Position numbers and translations under genes: made by a program
Assembly (NCBI GenBank): GCA_030765065.1
Contig: CM060989.1
Coordinates: forward strand, 41,097,501 to 41,161,500
Origin: Deroplatys truncata
Lineage: Eukaryota > Arthropoda > Insecta > Mantodea > Mantidae
DNA length: 64,000 bases
Reading direction: 5' to 3'
In this document: positions 24,125 to 33,740 of the stretch, piece after piece
How the letters are laid out: every line of letters starts with the position of its first letter
How positions within the stretch are numbered: position 1 is the first letter of the stretch
The notes under the pieces: model-generated
What the model was told of the DNA's origin: nothing
The model's database searches: none
Seen by the model: only the letters and a program-made list of their open reading frames with translations

Positions 24125-24700
24125 GGTGGAGTGGCGGTAACTAGTGCGACAGGCATTCGGGAGGTCCCAGATTCGATTCCCTGCGACCGCCCACTCTGAT
24201 CCATGGATTTTTTTTCTGGGTTTTCCCGGGTCATCAGGCCAATGCTGGAATAGTTCTCTCATCCCCGAATTTCCTCTCCCTCCGTTTCGTTCCATCATTC
24301 TTCACCCCGTTAGGTCTCTTTCAAGGTTCAAAGTGTCGGCGATGGTATTCCGGTGCGGCGTGGCAGGAAATCTGAATACTCTCTGTAGAATTTTCTCCTT
24401 CTCAAGCCTTCGGCTGGTTGCCAGGGGATACGGGCCGTCTCTTGGAGAAGTGTAGGATCCTCTGTGTGAGTTGGGGCCCCCGATCTGCCTGTCCGACTGA
24501 CAGGGCGTCCCAATCTGTTAACTGTAGTACTCTGTCATTACTGTGCCATCAGTCCTGGTTCCGGCCGCCCGGTGTCTTCTCTGACTTCTTCCCTCCCTCC
24601 CGTGGGCGCCTCCTCGAGGTGCATAAGCGAAATATCCTCATTTACTGGATCGCTGCCGAATCTCCTCCGATACACATCCCATTCCTCTCAGTACGTTTGT
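24125..24700 (+). mobile_element. SINE D2
   Basis: The tRNA-like head (GAGGTCCCAGATTCGATTCC near 24,160-24,180) is followed by the D body: CCATGGATTTTTTT, GGGTTTTCCCGGGTCATCAGG, TTCGGCTGGTTGCCAGGGG, CCTGTCCGACTGACAGGG, TGCCGAATCTCCTCCG. Target duplication is not clear; a weak CCTC..AGTA match flanks it. Confidence 0.75.
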
Positions 24701-24719
24701 ATCCCGAGTCCAGTCAGCA

Positions 24720-24850
24720 GGGAGTTATTCGCTGTTTTTACTATGAGAACAAGGAAAATCCGGAGAAAACTTCATGCAAGCTTTTCCCAACAGAGAATCG
24801 AACGACGGCCCTCTAGTTTGAAAAGCGTAAACGCTTTGCTAGTTTTAGTC
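24720..24850 (-). mobile_element. SINE head fragment
   Basis: On the minus strand a B-box-like GTCGTTCGATTCTC is followed by a TTTTCTCCGGATTTTCC body, related to SINE E at 15,177. It lies immediately after SINE D2. Confidence 0.5.
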
Positions 24851-25494
24851 TTCAGAGCTAAATACGACAGTTTATCAAAATCTGATAAGACGGTTTGGTG
24901 AGATAGACAAAAATAGTTGAAAGACCTGACAAAATAATAGGACTCAATTACTACACTTGACCTGCCATGCTTATATAATTTTTTTAAAACGATGTTTTGA
25001 ATCCATCACATTGTTTGCCATATCGCATCGCATCTTAACTGCACGAAATGGCTTCATAAGAAGCAGATGGTGTGATCTTTAGTTCCAGCCAGACGATATG
25101 CTCTGAATTGTTTTCTTCACACGAAACTTCCTTTTAAGTCTCAAGTACAGCTGCCCGCAAAAGTATGGGAAAATGTTTCAAATATTTACTTGAGAATACG
25201 TACAAAAAACTTATCCGTAAATGTATTTCAAGCAGTTTAATGGTTATTTCTTGGATAAATACTCATAATTATTATTCAAAATATAAATTTTATCCTTATG
25301 AAGGATAGAACACACTAAACTTTAACCTCATGATACACAATTCTCTTTAAGTATACGAATTCATTGATTTACTTGCCAATCTTCCAGAGTTTAATTATTT
25401 AAAACAAATACTGAGTACTTACTTCATATGTGTATTTTGTTGTTTGGTTAATCTATTATTTTGAACAAAAATCTGCGCTTATAATTTAAAATAA
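24851..25494. other. No gene recognised
   Basis: AT-rich spacer, no motif recognised. Confidence 0.4.
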
Positions 25495-26230
25495 AGTATT
25501 TAAATTCCATCAAAAAATTTGATCCTGATTTTTCACCGAAACTACACGTTTTGAGGCTTCCTGAATCTATAAAACAACAGCATTTTTAGAAAAATGTCTG
25601 TGTGTGTGCGTGTCTGTTTGTCTGTGAACACCATAACGCATAAGCGAAAAATGGTTCTAAAATTGTGATTTCCATGACCTATAAAATATATAACCAAAAC
25701 ATTTTTAGTGGATCCTCTGAAGTTCTCTTCGTCCTGAATGACTTTCGTAAAATTGTCGGTAAACTGTAAAAGATAGACAAAATCTTACTATGTAGAAATG
25801 TAGATCTTATTAATGCACACAATACCAAATGAAATTTTTTGTGCCGCTAACCATTTCCCAGATAATCTTTGTTATTAGTTTTAATTTTCAAATACTTGTA
25901 CTTTTTACTTTCTCTATTGCTTGATTATTTTAAGCAGAGAAAGTATTGCATTCCATCCAAAAATTCGATAGTAAGATTTCACCGAAAACACACACGAATT
26001 GAGACTCCCTGAGTAATAAAAGCATTTTTTAGAAAAACTCCGCGCGCGCGGGGATATTCAAGAAAATTAGACAGACAGACACACACACACATAGGACCTT
26101 ATTTTAAAAACATTTTATTTGGATTCAGGGGCCTCAAAACATGCATTTATGGTGAGATCTGTGCATCGAATGTTTTAGTGGAATGCATTACCTTTCCTAC
26201 CTACTATGTATGAGGTACACAAACTAAAAA
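25495..26230. repeat. Family A copies forming an inverted junction
   Basis: Minus-orientation A sequence covers 25,495-25,910, and a second minus end covers 25,911-26,045. It meets a plus-orientation end (26,046-26,228, GGATTCAGGGGCCTCAAAAC to CCTACCTACTATG). The 25,911-26,228 segment is therefore a diverged palindrome. At the minus end the TG tract is replaced by CCGCGCGCGCGGGG (26,040-26,053). Confidence 0.75.
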
Positions 26231-26682
26231 TGAAAAGCAAGAGATTAAATAAGAGTTTTATTTGGGTTTGTTTTTTGAATGAATATTTGCATACAATAAA
26301 CTCCTACTTGAAAAATATTTAGAAACAATCGTCTAGTACATACTAAAATTTTTAGTAGCTTATAAAAAGTAGTTCTGAAAATACGCCAAGAACAATTCCT
26401 ATGTTCATATAGTGAATACAGGATAATTATGCCGGCAATGACACGTGCTGCTGTATAGATATTTAAATTTGTGTAATTTTAAGAGCCAAAGTACCAGCTA
26501 GCTGCAGAAGTAATTTAAATTATAGAGTGGATATCTTGCATTTAATTTGCCGCAACAAATTAAAGAAGTATGTGATAATTTGTTACTTTCACACCAGATT
26601 CTCTACCCAATATGATTTATTCTTTGTAGACTTTCTACATACTAGCTTTAAGAAAACTTAGTTTTTATGTTAATCTATTAAG
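26231..26682. other. No gene recognised
   Basis: AT-rich spacer, no motif recognised. Confidence 0.4.
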
Positions 26683-26730
26683 AGGAGGGTAAACAGATAA
26701 TGAATGAATGAATGAATGAATGAAATAAAT
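26683..26730 (+). mobile_element. SINE E 3' tail only
   Basis: AAGAGGAGGGTAAACAGATA followed by (ATGA)n matches the 3' terminus of SINE E (reverse complement of about 15,180-15,215). Only the last 20 bases of the body and the simple-repeat tail are present, a severely 5'-truncated insertion. Confidence 0.65.
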
Positions 26731-26779
26731 ATCTGCAAATTACTCCATTTGTTTTAGGTAGAGGGGAGATAGAGGAAAC

Positions 26780-27330
26780 CGAATAGATAATCAATGTTTA
26801 AAAGCTAGTTGGTATATATATTTGCCATGACATTGCGAGAAACAATTGAATAGTGACAGCACTTGTAGAAAATGAAAAAATGTTGAAAAATTCAATCCTA
26901 TAATAACGAATATCTTCGAAATGGCGGACGCCACATAAGAACTTCTTTGAAATAATTTATGTATTTCTTGTGGTTTGCCCATTACAAAATTATACAAAAT
27001 TCCTTCTGAATGTAGAGGACTTCACAGGTTATTCCCAGAAAATTATCCACAGTTTATTTCAATGTAAATACCTTAAATATATGGAATTTTAATCAAAATC
27101 GTTAGCCAGTTTTGAGAAAGTAAAAGATTAAAATTTTCCACGTGGTAGTTTGAGAGAATTTACTTGGAAATCTTCGTGTCGCATCTTTGGACGATCAGGT
27201 TTTCGTTTTAGAGTTATGCTGTTCAGATACGCACACACATCACAGGGACTTATTTTATATAAAAATAAGTTTTATGTAGGGGTCCTCGAAACGTATACCC
27301 CCAACGAAAAAGTGGAATGCATTTATTTAT
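26780..27330 (+). repeat. Family A copy, old
   Basis: Family blocks appear in order: CATTGCGAGAAACAATTGAA, ATCTTCGAAATGGC, TTGTGGTTTGCCCATTAC, TTAATCAAAATCGTTAGCC, CTTCGTGTCGCATC, GAGTTATGCTGTTCAGA, and AAAGTGGAATGCA. This is the A2 subfamily with many differences. Confidence 0.7.
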
Positions 27331-27895
27331 ATATTTTTTTACATGTTATGAATTGTTGGTATTTTCTCTTTCTTTAATATTTTGTTACTGTGGTAAATCT
27401 TTATATATAAAGTCAGTGTATCTATGTATATACGCATGTGTATATAGATGTATGTATTTATGTATGATGTTTCTTATAGGCTTCTACAGCGTTGCAGCGA
27501 TTTCAACCACATTTGGCACAGGTAACCTTTATTACCAGGCCAAAATTAGTGCCTAGCTTAGAGTTCCAAATTTCACCCGCATTTCACACGATTTATTATT
27601 TTACCTTATGTAATGCCCACCAAAGCTCGCAAGACCATCTGTACCTTTCTCAACGATAATCGAACATTTCCAACATAAGAATGATTACTTAGGTTTTCAC
27701 GGCCTCACAAAATAACAAAGGAACAGCGAGTTCACATATTATTATTCGTTGATCTCCTCTGCCACATTGATCATAGAGTAATAACACTGTCAAACAGAAT
27801 AATTACAACAGCTATGCCATCTGTGGCCGTTTCAAAATTTCGAAGCGTATTATATTAGACTATGATAACAGCAACAGCATCAAACCAGGCAAAGT
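27331..27895. other. Repeat-like sequence, family not named
   Basis: A tract rich in TATGTAT steps (about 27,400-27,460) is followed by AACCACATTTGGCACAGGTA, wording I associate with dispersed invertebrate repeats. No ORF of note. Confidence 0.3.
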
Positions 27896-28853
27896 TGAGG
27901 CAGTATTTTTAACACTTAAATGATTTCAGTCTAATTATATAATATATAAATTCAATAACAGCCCGCCTTAAAGCAATATATGTATGTAACGATATATAGA
28001 AAGTGTATATTACAGTCATTATGTATGTTTATATTATTGTATACTATTGTATACATGTTCAATAATGTTATATGAATGTATTACGTAATTTAATAATGTA
28101 CGAGCTGTGAGAATAATAGATTAAAAGTTGCTAACAATGAGCTAACAATGAGGTAACTTTGAGGCAATAATGAATTTGCTACTAGTCATTATTGGAGCAA
28201 CAATAATGTAAATTTTGAGACAGTTTAAAAAATAGCCAATCAACAACCAGAAAAAGCTTTAGTTAAATGAAAGTATTCTATTGGAGTAGAACTCGCCTAT
28301 CAGAAACTGAAAAGGAGAAAATTTTACAAATTTAGAGTTCAGTTGCTTGCAGACAGCTTTACTAACCAGACGCAAAAAGTGTCCTCAAGAAATATAATAT
28401 GTACTCGTGTGAGACGAAAAATAAGTTTACGTGTTAAAAAGTGTAATTAATTAATAAAAAGAATCTCACAGCTCTCTATATCAGTGACGTTATTTAAATC
28501 ATGTCAAGCATTAATAAAAGGAGTGAAATAAAATTATAATCTGTGTAAGCCTACATTCTTGTCGCATCACAACCCTCCTAAGAGAAACGTGTCTCTAACA
28601 ATAATACTGACGCAGCCGTGGCAAACATAAATATTTAATATTTAAAGAAACAGTCAAAATTACAAAGTAAATATTTAAAAAAAATTGGGGCGAAGGCTAC
28701 CGGAAACTGTTTACTATACGTGCGGTTGCAACTTTTACAAGTTCGGCTCCCCAACAGTTGAAATATAATACAACTCCTTCAATACAAACTACTTCAAATT
28801 GACGCCCAAAGCGTGGTGCTAATAAACAACGTAATAACAAACCATCTTTCTCA
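27896..28853 (+). mobile_element. LTR B1 (LTR retrotransposon long terminal repeat)
   Basis: It starts TGAGGCAGTATTTTTAACA and ends TCTTTCTCA (TG...CA), and is shared with 40,060-40,621 and, inverted, 61,072-62,065. It contains a segment with GAGCTGTGAGAATAATA and later GAATCTCACAGCTCTC, AATAAAA-type signals near 28,470-28,520, and GGGGCGAAGGCTACCGG. Directly downstream is a primer-site-like segment, so this copy may be a 5' LTR. Flanks AAGT and AATT differ at one base, so an old solo LTR is also possible. Confidence 0.7.
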
Positions 28854-28855
28854 AA

Positions 28856-28876
28856 TTTGCGTCCATACGTGGAGCT
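28856..28876 (+). promoter_or_regulatory. Possible primer-binding site of the B element
   Basis: TTGCGTCCATACGTGGAGCT, three bases after the LTR end, resembles Lys-tRNA-type primer sites (family pattern TGGCGCCCAACGTGGGG). A similar segment, TTGACGCCCAAAGCGTGGTGCT, lies inside the LTR at 28,799-28,820. The duplication makes the assignment uncertain. Confidence 0.35.
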
Positions 28877-28880
28877 AAAT

Positions 28881-29704
28881 AAAACACTTCTCAAAGTACA
28901 GTTCTTTATCTTAATATGCTTGTTTATTGTGTTTGATACAGAATAACACAAAAGCATTCAACATAACTGCATTGAACTACAAAAGCCCCTATGGTGCTCA
29001 AACATTTGCTAACATAGAGTAATAAATAAGTCGAAATTCCTATCCATCATTCTACGTTCATACTTAGATGTTCGGATATTCACTTATAAATTGTAATTTC
29101 TCATAGATTTTCTTCTTCTTTGAATGTTAATTCTGTCCTTTTTGTTTTGGCTTTATTGTTTTCTTAGTAGTTTTAAGTGCGTTGGTTACCGAGAATAATC
29201 AAGTTATATTGGTGTTACTTAAACCACTATTATTTCTTCCCAACTGAGATTTCCTGAATAAATAGGCAGCCCGAATGTGACAACGTGGAAGTCACTCAGC
29301 TGCATTCATGTGAAATGATCATTAGCAGCTGGTATTTTTGGTTGTTAAACAGTGTTTTTGCATACTGCTTTTATTTTGTTCTTTTTAGTGTCCTGAGTAT
29401 TTTAATTAACTCTTTGTTTAACTGTCTTGCAGAACGGGGGAGGTAATAGTAATTTACCATATGTGTATGGTATAACGTTTTATCTAGTTTAGTTACGTAA
29501 TATAGACTTTTTATTTACTTTGGTAAATTACATTTTTATTTCAGATGTAGTATTAGGAATCACAGAAACAGTACACTACATTGGTACATAGTTGATACGT
29601 ATGTGTAGTGCGCCATGCATAGCTTGAATAGACGATTTGTTTGTTAGGTTTTTGTTTAAAACAAAAGAACCTGAGTACTACGTGAATTAAATAAACTTTG
29701 AAAA
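28881..29704. other. No gene recognised; possible 5' region of the exon below
   Basis: No retrotransposon internal protein follows the LTR. At 29,416-29,433 there is a polypyrimidine-CAG/AACGGGGGAG/GTAATA pattern that could be a tiny exon, but this is weak. Confidence 0.3.
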
Positions 29705-29781
29705 ATGAGTTCTGACGAAGATATTGCAAACGCAGCTAATTCTGCTATAGATAGTTTAATTCCTAATAAATCCCGACTTCG
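29705..29781 (+). CDS. Candidate first coding exon, tyrosine-recombinase-like
   Basis: ATG at 29,705 opens 25 complete codons (MSSDEDIANAANSAIDSL, then IPNKSRL). They run into TTCG/GTAAGA, a good splice donor at 29,782; without splicing a stop follows at once. DI..A......SLIP.K.R.R matches repeat H copy 1 (minus strand, near 5,430-5,340) residue for residue in spacing. SLxPxKSxxxYE is a pattern of the N-terminal region of Crypton-like tyrosine recombinases and proteins derived from them. No second exon with the expected YE..Y..F..W continuation was found nearby. It may be the first exon of a domesticated gene or the 5' end of an element. Confidence 0.35.
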
Positions 29782-30635
29782 GTAAGAAGGTGTGATGTTA
29801 ATGTTAATAATAAATAAAATAGGTTCTGTTTTGTTTATTATTTATATATGGTTCACAATACGCAAACAGTTGCGTGATAAGAGTTACATTACGAAAATCG
29901 TTGCGTAATAGAAGCTTCATTACGAAAGTTTACAACTTTATAAAATAGATATTAATAACTAAAGTAGATAAATTTAATTACGTCATCAGAGTTAAAAAGC
30001 TATCGTTTAAATGTCGGGTGTTACAATAAGATTAAGTATTGTTACTAACCTATCTAACTAAAAAGTTAGGAATGTCAATGCCTGTGGTGAAATTTGTGAC
30101 AAGAAACTGAGGTTTGCCAGATATTTGCTCGACACTGTACTCCAGCACACATACACACACTTTACCGCCATATAATACAATTGTAGGCAGTAACGTTCCT
30201 CTTAGTGTACCATATGTTACAGAGATAAGCCATGGAGGCGCCTGTTCCTGCTCCAATTAGATTTGATTTAGTGCAGTTTATATTCCTTCTCGATAGCAAT
30301 CCAGTTCCTATGCTGTAACACATTCTATTCTCTAACCTCAACTTATAAGGAACAGATATTACTTCAAACTCCGCCTCTTTGATCCTATTAACCTCACTTA
30401 CAATAATTTTGCGTTTGTAAAGATATGTAAAACGAAAAGACAAAGGCTTCGTAAATTTTTCACTTCGCTGCCTAAATTTATAAACAACGACCCTGAACAC
30501 ATGGTAGGAGATGGTCTCATAAATTTTACCGGCATTTAAACGATACTAATCGTATATCTGATAGGTTATTTGTGCTGGGGGCTACCAAGCGGAGAGAATA
30601 TGTACTAAAGGCTGTCCCATGAAGTACGCAATTTT
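29782..30635. other. No gene recognised
   Basis: AT-rich. GTTGCGTGATAAGAGTTACATT and TTGCGTAATAGAAGCTTCATT-like units repeat at about 29,870-29,925. A 112-codon minus ORF (30,500-30,162) has no recognisable motif. Confidence 0.35.
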
Positions 30636-31740
30636 TACTTTCTGTACCATATACGTAATAGATGGAGAAGGTATTGCATTCCACCCAAAAATTCGTTACC
30701 GAGATTTCACGGAAATTCGTGTTTTGAAAACTTCTGAATACCCCCCAAAAATAGAAACAGTTCCGCGCGCGCGAAATACTTAGTATTTCGAGTTCAGTTC
30801 CTTTCAAAAATGCCACGCGGAAGACTTTTCAAGAAAATTCCGTTCCTCAAACTACCATTTACATGGAAAAAGTTTGGTAGTTTTTGATTTCCTGAATAAT
30901 GGCTAAAATACCATATATTAAAGATATTTATATGACAAATAAAATATATCTCTTGAATTTTCTAGGAATAGCCTTTGAATTCCTCTTCTTTTGTGTAATC
31001 TTATATAACTTTTAAACGTTAAGCGATATACGAAAACGTACTACACAAGAAATATAGATCTCTTTAAAACACAATTTTTGTGTCATCAGCCATTCCCGAG
31101 ATATGTGTTATTAATGGTTTGAATTATTCAATACTAGCCATTGTTTTAAAGTTCTGTCAACATTCAGTTGTTTCTCACATTTCCATTGAAACAGTATGGA
31201 ATTAGCTGGCCCCGTAGTTCAGTCGGTAGAGCACCTGTCTACTGTGCGAGAGGTCCCGGGTTTGATTCCCGGCTGGGGGTGGGACTTTTTCTCTAACCAA
31301 GATTATTCCTTATCCTCCCTCGAGTCTGGAAGTATGAATGAGAGTGTGAATCTGTATGTGTGTGTGTGTGTGTGTGATCTGATGATAGTCCAAAGTGCAA
31401 AAAAACCCAACGAATACGAGGTTAACACCATTGCCAATAGGCAATAAGTTCCAAAGGAAAGGCCGCCAATTAGACCAATGCAGTTAAAGGCGGGGTATAA
31501 ATGGAACTAAAAACAAAAAGGTATGGAATTTTAAGGCCAGCATACAGCGTCCGGTTCTAAAACATTTGACTATCTCTGTTCTCTTTGTATCTATAACGAA
31601 ACGTGTGATGTCTTCTGCAAAAGTTTATTTGGATTAAAATGAAGTAGAGATAAAAATAAGCTTTAGTAAGACTAGTTTGTATACCCACTGATAAACGATA
31701 TGGGGGAGGGAAAGTCATGTGAATGTAAAACATTAGATTT
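30636..31740 (-). repeat. Family A2 copy, complete, split by a SINE
   Basis: It runs from TTTTTACTTTCTGTACCATA (with the CTTTCTGTACC/GGAGAAGG end hairpin) to GAAAGTCATGTGAATG and a T run. A SINE at 31,204-31,520 interrupts it. The CA tract position holds CCGCGCGCGCGAAA (about 30,763). Confidence 0.8.
31204..31520 (+). mobile_element. tRNA-derived SINE with 10-bp target duplication
   Basis: GTATGGAATT at 31,194-31,203 is repeated at 31,521-31,530. The head contains an A-box-like TAGTTCAGTCGGTAGAGC and a B box GGTCCCGGGTTTGATTCCC. A (TG)n tract lies at about 31,356-31,376, and the end is A-rich. The T-arm is nearly tRNA-like, but no mature tRNA is expected because the acceptor end runs into the body. 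Confidence 0.85.
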
Positions 31741-31866
31741 TTTAATACGGTTAACGACTGTCATTAACGATTGGTATTTGTTAGAGGTCTGCACGTGGCG
31801 TAATTCTTAGGCCGGCTTGCCCCGATTGTCAAATTTTGTTTTAAATGAAATTGTTGAACATTTGTT

Positions 31867-31867
31867 G

Positions 31868-31942
<75 letters not shown>
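31867..31942. repeat. (ATT)n microsatellite
   Basis: About 25 uninterrupted trinucleotide repeats, probably the simple-repeat tail of an old retroelement. The poly-Ile reading of the reverse strand is not coding. Confidence 0.95.
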
Positions 31943-32330
31943 GTAATCATCAGTGCAAGAAGCGCTGCTGCCTGAGGTGCGAAAGGATTCGGGTTCGATG
32001 ACCGATACCGGCATGGCAATCTCATCACTTACTGAGAGAATGCACTAAGCTGCTCTCTGTGGAACTTTCTCTGTCCCTCGCTTTCGGCTGGTTGCCAGGG
32101 TAAAGGAACCGCTCTTTTGGAGCGGAGTGTTGGTCCGGGGTCCGCGGTCTACCTGTCCGACTGAGGCGGCATCTCAGTCTGAAAACTGTAGGGACCCTGT
32201 CATTACTTTGCTGTCACTCCTGGTTCTGAAAGTCCGGTGTTTCCTCCTCCCTCCCGGCTCCTTTTCGTGGGGCATAGGTACACTATCCTCACTGGAGTAG
32301 TGCCGAGTACCTTCCGCTGAACAGGTAAAA
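31943..32330 (+). mobile_element. SINE D3
   Basis: The B-box-like GGATTCGGGTTCGATGACC is followed by the D body: CTTTCGGCTGGTTGCCAGGG, CTACCTGTCCGACTGAGG, GTGGGGCATAGGTACAC, GTGCCGAGTACC. The ACCCATGGG-to-TCAGG part of the body is deleted. Confidence 0.7.
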
Positions 32331-32594
32331 AGAAAAATAAAGAAAACTAAAGGGTGCACTCAGGTCCTTGGGGCCAATTAAGGTGCCACTTTGAAGACAC
32401 AGTGGCGGTATGTTGACATTTGTTTATGACAAAATAAAATGCATAAATAAATTTTTTTCGTCTTTATTTTCAAGTCCGATCGCTTGCGGACGTCTAATTT
32501 GCATGTATTGTTATCAGCTAAAAATAGCATTACAGGAGGGATGAACGCACTCAGATTCTGAAATGTCAATTTACATACAGCGAATGTTTTGCAG

Positions 32595-32872
32595 AGACGG
32601 TTCTAACACTTCGTGTAATCTTTGGTAGACGAAATGAGCTTAAACTGTCAACAATGCCGAAAATGGTAAGGAAATTTGAACATACAACATGGAAAAACAA
32701 CTTAAAATCACCTGGAGAACCTCGTTCTCATCGATCTGTGGAAAATGTTGCTCTCGTCAGGCAAGAGGTTTTTACAAGCCCAAAGAAGTCAATTCGTCGC
32801 CATTCTCAACAATTAATCGTTCCGAGAAGTAGTTTGGAGCGCATTTTAACAAAAGATCTGCTATGAATCCTT
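32595..32872 (+). pseudogene. Tc1/mariner-superfamily transposase, DNA-binding fragment
   Basis: The ORF 32,654-32,866 reads MPKMVRKFEHTTW, then ENVALVRQEVFTSPKKSIRR and SSLERILTKDL. The pattern KFExTGSxxxxxRxGRPR...VRxxVxxSPxxSxRxxxxxLxIxxSSLxRILxKDL is typical of the double helix-turn-helix region of IS630/Tc1/mariner transposases. The catalytic domain is absent; SINE sequence follows about 80 bp later. Confidence 0.6.
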
Positions 32873-32949
32873 TGCAGCGTCGAAAACTGACACACTGTAT
32901 ATTGAAAACAAGAATTGGATAGTGATTTTGAAAAAAAAAAATATCAACA

Positions 32950-33530
32950 AACCGCAACATGGGCAGAGCACCAGTAGCCCGCAACGGCCCTGTTTGCTTC
33001 TACCATGACCCCCTGGGAGAGATGAATGAGGAGAGAGGCATAAAGGGCGACCAAATTCGGATAACGAGGGTGAAAGCATGAACGGGGTCCCTAAGATTTC
33101 AGATCGAATGCATCTGCTGACTCCCGGGCCCACGTACAAGCCTCCAGACCCTCGGCGGTCCCCATTGGTAAGGCCCACTCAGAGACGACTGCTAACTGAG
33201 CAGTCCCGCGTGGACCTCAGGGAAGAAACTTCTACTAAGCTTACATCCACCGCCCAGCCGCAGGCCACGAAAACGGTCCCCTGGTCCTACAGCCTGAGAC
33301 GAATTATGTGTGAAGGAGATGATGGGTACAGAAAATGTGGGGAAGGTAAGTCGTGATAGAATAGGAACCATCCCAGTATTTGGCTACCCACCTGGGGAAA
33401 CTACGAAAAATCCATGGATCAAAGGAGTGGTCCCTGGGGATCGAATCCGTGACCTCCCGATTCCAAGTCGCACAAGCAACCGCGGTGACACTTCGCTCGT
33501 ATGCGCGGAGGTAATTGTCAACCCATGCGT
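32950..33530 (-). mobile_element. SINE D' (minus strand)
   Basis: Read on the minus strand: head GGAGGTCACGGATTCGATCC, ATCCATGGATTTTTCG, then GCTGGGCGGTGGATGTAAGC, GAAGTTTCTTCCC. It shares these body segments with the copy at 35,575-36,030. ORFs of up to 105 codons here are accidental. Confidence 0.75.
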
Positions 33531-33599
33531 GGTATTGAAAAATAACGATATTTACTTCTGCTTAGAAATGCCTCTACACACTCGTTTGCCTCCTTTACA

Positions 33600-33740
33600 C
33601 CATAGTTTCTTATATTAAACCGTTATCTGAAACCAATTTATACACAAAATGACTTTTTTTAAGAATGCCTTCCTTATTCGGGAAGCCTCAAAATGTGCGT
33701 TTACAGCGAAATCTCCCTATCGAATTTTTGGCTAACTAGA
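33600..33740 (+). repeat. Family A 3' end fragment
   Basis: Contains the AAGAATGCCTTCCTTATTCG-like block and GCGAAATCTCCCTATCGAAT of the Q end, diverged. Confidence 0.55.

Noticed and set aside
31207..31280. tRNA gene in the SINE head
   Set aside because: The acceptor end runs into a SINE body and the unit has a target duplication and A-rich tail, so it is a SINE.
31807..32028. Poly-Ile ORF on the minus strand
   Set aside because: Reading of an (ATT)n microsatellite.
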